A stretch of DNA of 64,000 nucleotides from UBA7957 sp965224675 (GTDB lineage Bacteria; Pseudomonadota; Gammaproteobacteria; Granulosicoccales; Granulosicoccaceae): positions 1,798,001 through 1,862,000 of the forward strand of contig CBDDAA010000004.1 in assembly GCA_965224675.1 (NCBI GenBank), given 5' to 3'. Below, piece after piece: positions 34,810 to 44,021 of this stretch. Below the pieces are notes generated by a model. It was not told the DNA's origin and did not search any database. It was given only the letters and a program-made list of their open reading frames with translations. The translations under genes were made by a program, and so were the position numbers. Positions within the stretch are counted from its first letter, which is position 1, and each line of letters starts with the position of its first letter.

Positions 34810-36788
34810 TATCGTTCCTCAAGGCGTAATAAAATCGAGCCTTCGGCTACCAGTTCCCCCATGTTTGCGGTAATTTCTGCAATACAACCCTGGCGGGGAG
34901 CGCGTAGACTGTATTCCATCTTCATGGCTTCCATTACCAGTAGCAACTCGTCTTTGGCAACTGTGTCACCGGGTTTAACAGCGACAGAGGTGATTTTCCC
35001 GGGCATGGGCGCAAGCACATGATCGGCGGAAACGACTATTTTTTCCTCAGCGTGTAGGGCGTCAATTGACATGAAATGGTAGCTTTGCCCGTTGTGGAAA
35101 ATACTCACACCGTTAATATCAATGGCAAAATAGGCGCTGAACTCCAACTTAGCGTGACGCAGGCGTAAGAAGTTGTCTCGTTGCTGCAAAATCTCCAGTG
35201 ACAGACACTCATTATTAACAGAAAATTGCAGTTTGCTTTTAGAATGTAATTTGAGCTGACAGGAAAATAAAACCTCCTGATACTTAAGCTGTATAACGTG
35301 TTTTGCATTGCCCCATGCTCGCCAAACCGTCAGCGAGGCCCATGGGTCTGTCGAGGTGGCAGGGCTGAGCAAGCCATCACAGGCTAATGCAGCGGCTGCA
35401 ATTATTTCAAGCGAAGGAGGGGGGACAGACGTCAGTGTTTCCAGTTCACGTGTTATCAGATCTGTGTCAAAATCCATTGCGACAAAATCAGGTTGTGTGA
35501 TCAGGCAATGTAAAAAAGCGATATTATTTGCACATCCCGCAATTCTTGTTGCGCCCAGGCTATGGTTTAATCTGTTGAGTGCCGTGGCTCGGTTATTTGC
35601 ATGTACAGTTATTTTAGCAATCATGGGGTCATAAAAAGAGGATATTGCATCACCTTGTCGAACACCTGAATCTATGCGAGCGCCGTATTTGGGAAAGTGC
35701 AGATGATGGAGTTTACCTGTGGTGGGCAGAAACCCCTTTGCAGGATCTTCGGCGTAGATCCGAGCTTCGATAGCATGGCCATTGATTTGGATGTCTTGTT
35801 GCTGCAAAGGCAGTGTTTCACCCGCCGCTACTCGAAATTGCCATTCGACAAGATCCAGGCCGGTAATTGATTCGGTAACGGGATGTTCCACCTGCAAGCG
35901 TGTATTCATTTCCATAAACCAAAATCGATCGGCTTGCAGGCCCTCGGAAGCATCGACGATAAACTCAACCGTTCCAGCGCCGTAGTAATTGATGGACGTA
36001 CAAGCCTTTATCGCCGCCTCACTCATGGTTTCTCTCAAACTGAGAGTCATACCCGGAGCCGGTGACTCTTCAATGACCTTCTGATGCCGACGTTGCAATG
36101 AACAATCGCGTTCAAATAAATGAACAGTATTGCCATGCTGATCAGCAAACACCTGGATTTCGATATGGCGGGGCTTGTTAATGTATTTTTCAATCAACAC
36201 ATGATTATCCGCGAAACTGGATTGTGCCTCACGTTTTGCACTCTTCAGTGCGGTAAGGAAATCTGTGGCGTTTTCTACGCGGCGCATGCCTTTTCCGCCA
36301 CCACCTGCACGCGCTTTAATTAATACTGGATAGCCAATTTTATCGGCCACATCGGCTAAATACGTGGGGTCCTGTTTGTCACCATGGTAACCGGGAACAA
36401 CCGGAATACCGGCTGCCTCCATCAGTCTTTTTGCTGCATCCTTGAGTCCCATTTTGCGAATGGAATCGGCAGAAGGCCCGATAAATACAATGCCGGCTTT
36501 TTCACAGGCTTCAGCAAATGCTGCACTTTCAGATAAGAATCCGTACCCAGGATGTATAGCCTGGACACGACTCTGTTTGGCTATAGTTATTATTTTATCG
36601 ATACATAAATAGCTTTCGCTGACCTCTGCAGCGCCTAGGTTCCAGGTTTCATCCGCCTTTTCCACGTGTTTGGCAGATGGCTCCACATCGGTATAAACGG
36701 CAACACAATAGATACCTAAACGATGGGCGGTGTCAATGATTCGGCAGGCAATTTCGCCCCGATTGGCTATTAGAATTTTATTGAACAT
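34809..36788 (-). CDS. liuD: Methylcrotonyl-CoA carboxylase, biotin-containing alpha subunit
   Basis: LiuD carries the biotin carboxylase (MFNKILIANRGEIACRI; ATP-loop GGGGKGMRRV; MNTRLQVEHPVTE) and, at the C-terminus, the biotin carrier with LVMEAMKMEYSLRAP, in which the Lys is biotinylated. Starting at ATG 36788 gives 659 residues, the usual size; a longer frame to 36851 would read through the inverted-repeat element. The GAGG that best fits as ribosome-binding site (36800-36803, spacing 11) lies inside that element. With LiuB it carboxylates 3-methylcrotonyl-CoA. Confidence 0.95.
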   Translation of the reverse strand: MFNKILIANRGEIACRIIDTAHRLGIYCVAVYTDVEPSAKHVEKADETWNLGAAEVSESYLCIDKIITIAKQSRVQAIHPGYGFLSESAAFAEACEKAGIVFIGPSADSIRKMGLKDAAKRLMEAAGIPVVPGYHGDKQDPTYLADVADKIGYPVLIKARAGGGGKGMRRVENATDFLTALKSAKREAQSSFADNHVLIEKYINKPRHIEIQVFADQHGNTVHLFERDCSLQRRHQKVIEESPAPGMTLSLRETMSEAAIKACTSINYYGAGTVEFIVDASEGLQADRFWFMEMNTRLQVEHPVTESITGLDLVEWQFRVAAGETLPLQQQDIQINGHAIEARIYAEDPAKGFLPTTGKLHHLHFPKYGARIDSGVRQGDAISSFYDPMIAKITVHANNRATALNRLNHSLGATRIAGCANNIAFLHCLITQPDFVAMDFDTDLITRELETLTSVPPPSLEIIAAAALACDGLLSPATSTDPWASLTVWRAWGNAKHVIQLKYQEVLFSCQLKLHSKSKLQFSVNNECLSLEILQQRDNFLRLRHAKLEFSAYFAIDINGVSIFHNGQSYHFMSIDALHAEEKIVVSADHVLAPMPGKITSVAVKPGDTVAKDELLLVMEAMKMEYSLRAPRQGCIAEITANMGELVAEGSILLRLEER

Positions 36789-36796
36789 CGAGTCTG

Positions 36797-37059
36797 GTAC
36801 CTCGTCTACATTATATTGGCGGATACAGCGAGTCAGAAAGCGCTTATCCACAGGCGCAATTCGCAGGCAATGGTTGTTCCCTTGGCAAGAGTTGGAACAA
36901 CGTGGATGGGCGCTTTCTGACTCGCCCGAAGGGAGCCAGGCTAAAGCGCAAATACGGCGTTACAGTGCTTGAAAAGGGCTAGCCATTCCCTGCGCACTGT
37001 GCCTTGTCTTTGCACTTTAGCTTGGCTCTGAATCCGTCAATATAATGTAGACGGGGTAC
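36797..37059. repeat. 263-bp inverted-repeat element (three-way junction) inside the liu operon
   Basis: The terminal inverted repeats 36797-36828 and 37028-37059 match at about 28 of 32 positions (core CGTCTACATTATATTG). Inside are two further long hairpins: 36829-36851 with 36902-36924 (CGAGTCAGAAAGCGC and its complement) and 36933-36952 with 37009-37028 (GAGCCAGGCTAAAGCGCAAA, two mismatches). Each loop holds a smaller hairpin (GTTGTTCC/GGAACAAC; ACAGTGC/GCACTGT). The whole unit folds as a three-way junction, like a MITE or large REP-type element. No clear target duplication is seen. It separates liuB from liuD and ends 9 bp before the liuD ATG. Confidence 0.85.
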
Positions 37060-37200
37060 TATGTCTCATAGAAACAGTTGATATAGAGCGTCAGTTAATC
37101 AGTGTGTGCGCACTGACAACGGTTAGTCATTTTTATGGATTAAAATATAATCGCTTTGCGATAGTGAGCTTATATACCCATGGTTGGATGAGTATATTAC
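37060..37200. other. Remaining liuB-liuD intergenic sequence
   Basis: These 141 bp lie between the inverted-repeat element and the liuB stop. With the element they make a 412-bp gap in an otherwise tight operon. No gene or terminator was found. Confidence 0.4.
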
Positions 37201-38808
37201 TCACATACGAAATACGCCAAACTTCGATTCTTCGATGGGAGCGTTAAGACTGGCGGAAAGGGAGAGTCCTAGGATGTCACGGGTTTTACGAGGATCAACA
37301 ATGCCATCATCCCATAAACGGGCAGACGCGAAAAGCGGATGACCCTGCTGTTCGAACTGCTCAAGAATAGGCTGTTTTAAGGCTTGCTCTTTCTCCTTGG
37401 ACCACTGTTTGCCTTGCCTTTCCAGCTTGTCGCGCTGTACGCTGGCAAGTACGCCCGCCGCTTGTTCCCCTCCCATTACTGAAATTCGACTATTCGGCCA
37501 AGTCCACAAAAAACGTGGTGCATAGGCCCGCCCACACATGCCATAATTTCCGGCCCCGAAACTTCCACCGATTAATAAGGTGATTTTTGGTACTTGCGTA
37601 TTGGCAACGGCATTGACAAGTTTGGCACCGTCTTTGGCGATACCACCTGCCTCGTACTTCTGGCCGACCATAAAGCCGGTAATATTTTGTAAAAAAACTA
37701 AGGGTATCTTTCTCTGGCTGCAAAGCTCGATAAAATGGGTGCCTTTCAATGCAGATTCTGAAAATAAAACACCATTATTTGCAATAATGCCTGTAGGTAT
37801 ACCGTGGATATGTGAAAAACCACAAACGAGTGTTGAACCGTAGCGGGTTTTGAATTCATCAAATCGTGATCCATCCACAATTCGCGCAATGACTTCTCTT
37901 ACATCATAGGGTGTTCGCAGATCTGCCGGAACAATGCCGAGAATCTCATCAGGATCATAATGTGGCGGTTCAGGGGTTTGTAATATAACGCTGGGTTCTT
38001 TTTGTCTATTTAAGTTGGCAACAATCTGCCGTGTAAGTGCCAGTGCATGGCTATCATCATTTGCCAGATGGTCGGCGACGCCGGATAGCCGCGTATGAAC
38101 ATCCGCACCGCCTAATGATTCGGCATCGACAATTTCGCCCGTTGCGGCTTTGACCAGTGGTGGCCCGGCAAGAAAAATAGTGCCTTGATCTTTTACAATA
38201 ATGGTTTCATCGGACATAGCCGGGACATAAGCACCACCCGCTGTACATGATCCCATGACAACAGCGATCTGAGCAATACCCATGGCTGAGAGTCTGGCCT
38301 GATTATAAAAAATACGCCCAAAGTGGTCGCGATCAGCAAATACTTCATCTTGTTGCGGCAGGTTTGCACCGCCAGAATCAACTAAATAAATACAAGGCAG
38401 GCGGTTGGCTTGGGCAATCTCCTGGGCACGAAGATGCTTTTTTACTGTCATGGGAAAATAAGTGCCGCCCTTAACGGTTGCATCATTGCATACAATCATG
38501 CAATCCTGGCCTTCCACCCGGCCTACACCGCAAATCAACCCGGCAGCAGGTGCATCATTATTGTAAAGCTCATAAGCGGCAAATAAGCCAATCTCCATAA
38601 ATGGTGAGGTAGGGTCAAGTAATTGAGATACGCGATCACGCGGTAATAATTTGCCTCTGGCCTGATGACGTTCTCTGGCCATCTCATGACCGCCAAAGAG
38701 GTTTTTCCTGGCAATAATCTCGATACTGTCCAGTGTTGACTGCATTGCTGTGCGGTTGAGTTTAAAACACTCTGAACGGGTGGAGATCGAAGATTTTATG
38801 AGCGACAT
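37201..38808 (-). CDS. liuB: Methylcrotonyl-CoA carboxylase, carboxyltransferase beta subunit
   Basis: The 535-residue protein has two crotonase-like carboxyltransferase domains: GGTYFPMTVKKHLRAQEIA, YLVDSGGANLPQQDEVF, GSCTAGGAYVPAMSDE and the C-terminal GGSFGAGNYGMCGRAY. It transfers CO2 from the biotin on LiuD to 3-methylcrotonyl-CoA. The length and the GAGNYGMCGRAY motif separate it from propionyl-CoA carboxylase subunits. It lies 13 bp after liuA; the following gene, liuD, is 412 bp away because of the inserted element. Confidence 0.95.
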   Translation of the reverse strand: MSLIKSSISTRSECFKLNRTAMQSTLDSIEIIARKNLFGGHEMARERHQARGKLLPRDRVSQLLDPTSPFMEIGLFAAYELYNNDAPAAGLICGVGRVEGQDCMIVCNDATVKGGTYFPMTVKKHLRAQEIAQANRLPCIYLVDSGGANLPQQDEVFADRDHFGRIFYNQARLSAMGIAQIAVVMGSCTAGGAYVPAMSDETIIVKDQGTIFLAGPPLVKAATGEIVDAESLGGADVHTRLSGVADHLANDDSHALALTRQIVANLNRQKEPSVILQTPEPPHYDPDEILGIVPADLRTPYDVREVIARIVDGSRFDEFKTRYGSTLVCGFSHIHGIPTGIIANNGVLFSESALKGTHFIELCSQRKIPLVFLQNITGFMVGQKYEAGGIAKDGAKLVNAVANTQVPKITLLIGGSFGAGNYGMCGRAYAPRFLWTWPNSRISVMGGEQAAGVLASVQRDKLERQGKQWSKEKEQALKQPILEQFEQQGHPLFASARLWDDGIVDPRKTRDILGLSLSASLNAPIEESKFGVFRM

Positions 38809-38821
38809 GCCGACAAACCCT

Positions 38822-39985
38822 TTAACTGGTTTCCTGAAATAATTCTCGTCCGATTAACATGCGTCGAACCTCTGATGTACCTGCGCCAATTTCATAGAGT
38901 TTAGCATCGCGCAGTAAACGCCCTGTCGAATAATCATTAATGTAGCCGTTTCCACCCAGGCATTGAATAGCTTGTAGTGCAAGTTGTGTGGCTTTTTCGG
39001 CTGCATATAAAATACAACCTGCAGCATCTTTACGGGTTGTTTCTCCACGATCACAAGCAGCGGCAACCATGTAAACATAAGATCGGCTGGCATTCATTTC
39101 AGTATACATATCGGCTAGTTTACCTTGCATCAGTTGAAAGCTGCCAATGGGTTTACCAAACTGTTTGCGTTCATGGATATAGGGAACAACCACATCCATG
39201 CAGGCAGCCATGATACCCAGTGGGCCACCGGCCAATACAACGCGTTCATAGTCAAGGCCCGACATCAATACTTTTACACCCTGGCCCAATCCGCCAAGAA
39301 TATTTTCTTCTGGAACCTCGCAATCTTCGAAAACCAATTCACTGGTGTTGGAGCCGCGCATGCCGAGCTTATCGAGTTTTTGCGCGGTAGAAAAACCGGC
39401 GAAATTCTTTTCTATTAAAAAAGCGGTAATGCCACCCGAGCCTGCGTTTGTATCGGTTTTTGCGTAGACAACGAAGGTATCAGCATCGGGCCCATTGGTA
39501 ATCCACATTTTGTTTCCGTTCAGTATATATCCGCCGACCTTTTTTTCAGCACGTAATTTCATCGATACAACATCAGATCCTGAGTCGGATTCTGACATGG
39601 CTAAAGCACCGATTTGCTCACCGGAACAAAGACCTGGCAGGTACTTGGCCTTTTGTTTGTTGCTGCCATTTTTGCTTATCTGATTAACACAAAGATTTGA
39701 ATGTGCGCCATAAGATAAGCCAATAGATGCGGATGCTCTGCTGATTTCTTCGATTGCAACCACATGCGCCAGATAACCCATCCCGCTGCCACCAAATTCA
39801 GGATCTGCGGTAATGCCTAACAATCCCAGTTCACCCAGTTCTGGCCACAAATCAGCCGCGAAAGTATTGCTTTTATCGATTTCTTCGGCGCGAGGTGCGA
39901 TTTTTTCTTGTGCGAATTTGTGAACCATATGGCGTAGTGCCTCGACTTCTTCGCCAAGGGAGAAATTCATTGCAGTATTAAACAT
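38822..39985 (-). CDS. liuA: Isovaleryl-CoA dehydrogenase
   Basis: This FAD-dependent acyl-CoA dehydrogenase (387 residues) oxidises isovaleryl-CoA to 3-methylcrotonyl-CoA. The family blocks MSESDSGSDVVSM and MWITNGPDADTFV are present. The catalytic Glu is in helix G (GLDYERVVLAGGP), and the usual C-terminal Glu is replaced (YEIGAGTSEVRR), which is diagnostic for isovaleryl-CoA dehydrogenases. It is the first gene of the liu operon here. No MerR-type LiuR gene lies beside it. Confidence 0.95.
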   Translation of the reverse strand: MFNTAMNFSLGEEVEALRHMVHKFAQEKIAPRAEEIDKSNTFAADLWPELGELGLLGITADPEFGGSGMGYLAHVVAIEEISRASASIGLSYGAHSNLCVNQISKNGSNKQKAKYLPGLCSGEQIGALAMSESDSGSDVVSMKLRAEKKVGGYILNGNKMWITNGPDADTFVVYAKTDTNAGSGGITAFLIEKNFAGFSTAQKLDKLGMRGSNTSELVFEDCEVPEENILGGLGQGVKVLMSGLDYERVVLAGGPLGIMAACMDVVVPYIHERKQFGKPIGSFQLMQGKLADMYTEMNASRSYVYMVAAACDRGETTRKDAAGCILYAAEKATQLALQAIQCLGGNGYINDYSTGRLLRDAKLYEIGAGTSEVRRMLIGRELFQETS

Positions 39986-40561
39986 GAACGGACCTCAGAT
40001 GCATTACCTGGAAACGTTGAACCTATCAGTTTTCCTGATTTGATGCCACTGCTTTGATGCGTAAAGGCTGCGTAACATTTTGATTAGAAAACGGTTATCG
40101 CATTACGCGAAGTTACAGCAGGTCGATCATTACCGAGAGAGTCTTGCTATGTACTACTTCTTTGAAGTCTTTCTGTTGTATGTTGTACAAGGGTATGCGA
40201 GATAGGCTGTGATCCGCTAGTCTGTTATTCAATAGGATTTTAGAAAATAATCCTTAGTTCATAAGGTTAATGCTCGAAATACTTGCCCTTCGAACATCTG
40301 ATCTCTGTTGCTGTTATCTCATGCGCCAGTGGGTGGACTTATAGGATTAATTCACAGATTCCAGGGGTTACAATGCGTAGAGTGACCAGAGATTTAATTG
40401 GGGAATGCTAAGCAAAGGCTCTACAGATATCAGGTAAAGCCATACGGAAGTCGTATTTCTTTGTTTCGTGGTTGGTGATACGCTCTCGTCTGGTCAGAGT
40501 TCTGTGGAAAGTACCCAATAATTCAATAACTTCCTAAAATTGATTCAATATGGAGAGAAAA
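39986..40561. other. 576-bp gene-free region upstream of liuA and the CsgG-family gene
   Basis: This is one of the longest gene-free stretches in the window, lying between divergent genes and therefore likely to hold both promoters. I found no convincing frame, RNA fold or well-spaced promoter. GGAG at 40552-40555 is the ribosome-binding site of the CsgG-family gene. Confidence 0.5.
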
Positions 40562-41350
40562 ATGAAAATAAAAGTTGTTGCTACAGCACTAACCGTATTA
40601 GCCATTGGGCTGAGCGGTTGTCTGGAGTCCTTTGTCAAGCCTGAAGCCAAGGTGGATAAGGGATTGGAAAAGATGTTGCCTGAATATTCGGGGCAAAAAG
40701 CAAAACTCGCAGTAACTGATTTTGAATGGAAGATTGGCGGCAGTAAAACAACTATTGGAATTGCGGGTACTGAATTTTCCTATTCCAACGAGCAGTATTC
40801 GGGTTATGCCTCAGGTTTGAAAGATATGCTGACAACTGCGTTGGTTCAAAGCAAACGCTATCGTGTACTTGAACGACAAAATATTGAATCAGCAAAGACC
40901 GAAATGAAACTCAGTGAAGACGGATATACCGATGGTAGTGGTATAACAAAGGGTAAGGTTAAAGGTGCGGACATTATGGTTATAGCTGCAATCACAGGCT
41001 GGGATCCTGGTTCATCAGGTGGCAGTGGTTCTCTGGGTGGTTTGCTGGGCGGTAAAGCAGGTGCGTTGTTAGGCGCGGTATCTGGCGGTTATAAAAAATC
41101 ATCCATGTCAATGGATATACGCATCGTTGATGCGAGTACAACTGAGGTGCTGGCTGCGACACATGTGGAAGGGGTTGCCAAGGATATCAGTATTGGAGGT
41201 GCACTGGGTGCATTGACAGGCGGCAGCGCGATGGGTGGTTCATTGGGTGGTTTTGCCAAAACGCCAATGGAAAAGGCTATCAGGACTTGTATTTATGAAT
41301 CTGTCAAGTATATCACCGAAAATACACCGCAGGAATATATGAAGTATTAA
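40562..41350 (+). CDS. CsgG/HfaB-family outer-membrane lipoprotein
   Basis: The protein has 262 residues from ATG 40562 (GGAG six bases before; an ATG four codons upstream is poorer). A lipobox LSGC-LE gives a lipoprotein. The CsgG domain is seen in KLAVTDFEWKIG, LKDMLTTALVQSKRYRVLERQNIES, GADIMVIAAITGWDP and MDIRIVDASTTEVLAATHVEG, with a Gly/Ser/Leu-rich segment (SLGGLLGGKAGALLGAVSGG). CsgG forms the curli secretion pore; HfaB-like relatives act in holdfast or amyloid attachment. No curli or holdfast genes are adjacent, so its partner is unknown. Confidence 0.87.
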   Translation: MKIKVVATALTVLAIGLSGCLESFVKPEAKVDKGLEKMLPEYSGQKAKLAVTDFEWKIGGSKTTIGIAGTEFSYSNEQYSGYASGLKDMLTTALVQSKRYRVLERQNIESAKTEMKLSEDGYTDGSGITKGKVKGADIMVIAAITGWDPGSSGGSGSLGGLLGGKAGALLGAVSGGYKKSSMSMDIRIVDASTTEVLAATHVEGVAKDISIGGALGALTGGSAMGGSLGGFAKTPMEKAIRTCIYESVKYITENTPQEYMKY

Positions 41351-41540
41351 GCGACCAGGGCAAGGTCGAGTGGATCACAATGCTGTTAGTCTAACCCATT
41401 AGTTGGACCAGTCTTACTAAGGTGAATCCGTTATTGTGCCTGTCCAGATCAATGGCGTACTGATATCGGCCAGTGTATACTGTGTAGTATTTCATAAGAA
41501 TCCGGCGACACCTAAATTGTCGGGGCAAGAGCATTGATTG

Positions 41541-42311
41541 ATGGCAAACCCGGTTTTACAAATCGATAATATTCATAAATCGTTCGATGATCTTGAAGTC
41601 CTGAAAGGGGTATCTTTAAAGGCACAGTCGGGTGATGTTATTTCAATGGTAGGCGCGTCCGGATCGGGTAAATCCACCTTTCTACGCTGTATCAATCTGC
41701 TGGAAATGCCCGATAAAGGGTCCATTACAGTCTCTGGAGAATCGATAGGGCTTAAAACAGATAATAGAGGGCAAAGAGTTGCCTCAGATGAAAAACAAGT
41801 GCAACACTTACGTGCACACATCGGCATGGTCTTTCAACAATTTAACCTTTGGTCTCATCTTTCAGTGCTTAGTAACGTCACAGAAGCGCCTATGCATGTA
41901 AAAGGACTGAGTAAAGCAGAGGCCAAGGATATTGCGATGGAGTATCTGGCCAAAGTAGGTATAGCCGATAAGGCAAGCTCTTATCCAGTATCACTATCAG
42001 GCGGTCAACAGCAGAGAGCTGCTATCGCTCGTGCGCTTGCAATGCAACCCGATGCGATATTGTTTGACGAACCTACATCGGCGCTCGATCCTGAGCTGGT
42101 TGGTGAAGTGCTTACGGTTATGCGTAAGCTGGCAGAGGAGGGTATGACCATGATCGTTGTGACTCATGAAATGGCATTTGCCCGTGATGTATCCAGTCAC
42201 GCTATTTTTTTGCATGAAGGGCGAATTGAAGAAGAGGGTGAACCACAAATCCTTTTTTCATCGCCCCGTTCTGAGCGATTTAAACAATTTTTGTCCAGCA
42301 CGTTGAATTAA
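41541..42311 (+). CDS. aotP: Basic amino-acid ABC transporter ATPase (HisP/AotP type)
   Basis: The 256-residue ATPase has Walker A GASGSGKSTFLRC, a Q-loop (VFQQFNLW), signature LSGGQQQRAAIARAL, Walker B AILFDEPTSALDP and the switch His (VVTHEM). It belongs to the polar amino-acid importer group (HisP, ArtP, AotP). It heads an operon with a binding protein, two permeases and an AotO-like hydrolase, in contrast to Pseudomonas aotJQMOP, where the ATPase comes later. The ATG at 41541 is preferred over the preceding TTG. Confidence 0.92.
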   Translation: MANPVLQIDNIHKSFDDLEVLKGVSLKAQSGDVISMVGASGSGKSTFLRCINLLEMPDKGSITVSGESIGLKTDNRGQRVASDEKQVQHLRAHIGMVFQQFNLWSHLSVLSNVTEAPMHVKGLSKAEAKDIAMEYLAKVGIADKASSYPVSLSGGQQQRAAIARALAMQPDAILFDEPTSALDPELVGEVLTVMRKLAEEGMTMIVVTHEMAFARDVSSHAIFLHEGRIEEEGEPQILFSSPRSERFKQFLSSTLN

Positions 42312-42367
42312 GCCTCTTCACGTTACTGGATTTTTAAAAAAAACCGAGGTCTATTGGAGTGAGAAAA

Positions 42368-43117
42368 ATGAAAAAAATACTGATTCCCATCATCATAAGT
42401 GCGATGGCTTTTGCCTCTAATGTGATGGCAGAGAAGATTCGCATTGGCTCAGAAGGTGCCTATGCGCCCTGGAATTATCTGGATGATAGTGGGAAGCTCG
42501 CGGGTTTTGAGATTGATCTGGGAAATGAGTTGTGCAAACGGGCCAAACTTGAGTGTGAATTTGTCGTCAATGAATGGGACACAATCATTCCAAATTTGCT
42601 TGCCGGTAACTACGACGCCATCATGGCCGGTATGTCTATTACTGATGAGCGAAAACAGAGTATTAACTTCAGCGATCAATACTTTCCGCCCGATCCTTCC
42701 ATGTTTGCAGTATTGAAAGGCACAGAACTGGATATCATGAACATGAAGGGTAAAAAAATAGGTGTACAGGGCGCAACTATACAAGCCGCTTATGCGGAAG
42801 AAAAATTTAAGGCTGATAATGATATTCTGTCTTATGAAACAGGTGATCAATCTGTCGCTGATTTGATGGCAGGCAATGTTGATGTTGTACTCGCAGATGG
42901 CAGTTTTCTTGAACCTGTCTTAGAAGCCGCCAAGGGTGGAGTGGCTTTTGTTGGTGAAGGCGTTATGATCGGCGGCGGTGTTGGCATTGGTATGCGTAAG
43001 GCGGATAGTGCCATTCAAGGTAAAATGAAAACCGCCCTGGATGCCGTTAAAGCTGATGGAACGCTTGACAAGCTGATTATGGAATACTTCAAAAAAGGTC
43101 CCTTCTTTGGCGGATAG
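42368..43117 (+). CDS. aotJ: Periplasmic amino-acid-binding protein (LAO/AotJ type)
   Basis: The 249-residue protein has a signal peptide ending MAFASNVMA-E and an SBP family 3 domain: IRIGSEGAYAPWNYLDDSGKL, GFEIDLGNELCKRA, AIMAGMSITDERKQSINFSD. The motif around SITDERKQ binds the amino-acid alpha-carboxylate in basic amino-acid binding proteins, so arginine, ornithine or lysine is likely. Start ATG 42368 with TTGGAG before it; a GTG three codons upstream is less likely. Confidence 0.92.
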   Translation: MKKILIPIIISAMAFASNVMAEKIRIGSEGAYAPWNYLDDSGKLAGFEIDLGNELCKRAKLECEFVVNEWDTIIPNLLAGNYDAIMAGMSITDERKQSINFSDQYFPPDPSMFAVLKGTELDIMNMKGKKIGVQGATIQAAYAEEKFKADNDILSYETGDQSVADLMAGNVDVVLADGSFLEPVLEAAKGGVAFVGEGVMIGGGVGIGMRKADSAIQGKMKTALDAVKADGTLDKLIMEYFKKGPFFGG

Positions 43118-43175
43118 CTTATGTCATCACAGTTGGAGATTATGTCAACCTTCAAGAGATTGAACACGTCTTCTG

Positions 43176-44018
43176 ATGCTTGATAATCTGATAAATTTGC
43201 TGAGTCCGATCATTGGAGACGATTGGACCAGCAATTTGCAGTATCTGACTAATGGCAAACACCTGACGTGGTATGCAAGCTTTCGTTTTACCCTGGGAGC
43301 TGCTTTTTTTGGTGGGTTATTGGCACTGCTGTTTGGTTTGATAGGGGCTGCAATAAAACACGCTCGTTTTCCACCTCTGCGTTTTGTGGGTGACTTCTAT
43401 ACAACCATTGTGCGAGGTGTTCCGGATGTTCTCTTCTTTTTATTCTTTCCGCTGGCCTTTGAACAGACAGTTGAATATTTCTCAGCAAGAACGCATTGCT
43501 CAGCTGAGCAGTGGATAAACAATACCGCCAGCTGGCCACCTTGTGAAGCTGCTCAATGGTTCTTAACCACCGGCGATTATTTTGTTCTTGCCTGCTTTTC
43601 GCTGGGATTCGTTTATGGTGCGTTTACCGCCAATGTTATCCATGGTGCCATGCAGGCTGTACCCAAGGGGCAACTCGAATCAGCCCGCGCCTATGGATTT
43701 TCCCACCGACAGGTGCTCTGGCGCTTTCAAGTAAGGCAGATGTGGGTATACGCCTTACCTGGCTTGTCAAATGTCTGGATGCTGTTACTAAAATCAACCG
43801 CATTTCTGTCACTTTTACAAATAGCTGATATTGTATTATGGGCTGAGCGTCTGGGCGCACCCAATTATTTTCCACGAGTGGGTCTGGTGCATCCAGACTG
43901 GCGCTGGAAATACTATTTTACCTTGTTTGTATTCTATATATTAATGTCAATATTGTCTGAGTGGGTGTTCAAGAAATTACAAGACCGCGCAAGTCGTGGT
44001 ATGGCGCTGGCGAGCTAA
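43176..44018 (+). CDS. aotQ: Amino-acid ABC transporter permease (AotQ/HisQ type)
   Basis: The 280-residue permease has about five helices and the EAA-type motif (VPKGQLESARAYGFSHRQVLWRFQVRQMW) by which it contacts the ATPase. It is somewhat longer than HisQ because of an insert between helices (about residues 100-125) with two cysteines (THCSAEQW...PPCEAAQ). It starts at ATG 43176. It lies four bases before the second permease gene, which would be its heterodimer partner. Confidence 0.9.
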   Translation: MLDNLINLLSPIIGDDWTSNLQYLTNGKHLTWYASFRFTLGAAFFGGLLALLFGLIGAAIKHARFPPLRFVGDFYTTIVRGVPDVLFFLFFPLAFEQTVEYFSARTHCSAEQWINNTASWPPCEAAQWFLTTGDYFVLACFSLGFVYGAFTANVIHGAMQAVPKGQLESARAYGFSHRQVLWRFQVRQMWVYALPGLSNVWMLLLKSTAFLSLLQIADIVLWAERLGAPNYFPRVGLVHPDWRWKYYFTLFVFYILMSILSEWVFKKLQDRASRGMALAS

Positions 44019-44021
44019 TCG

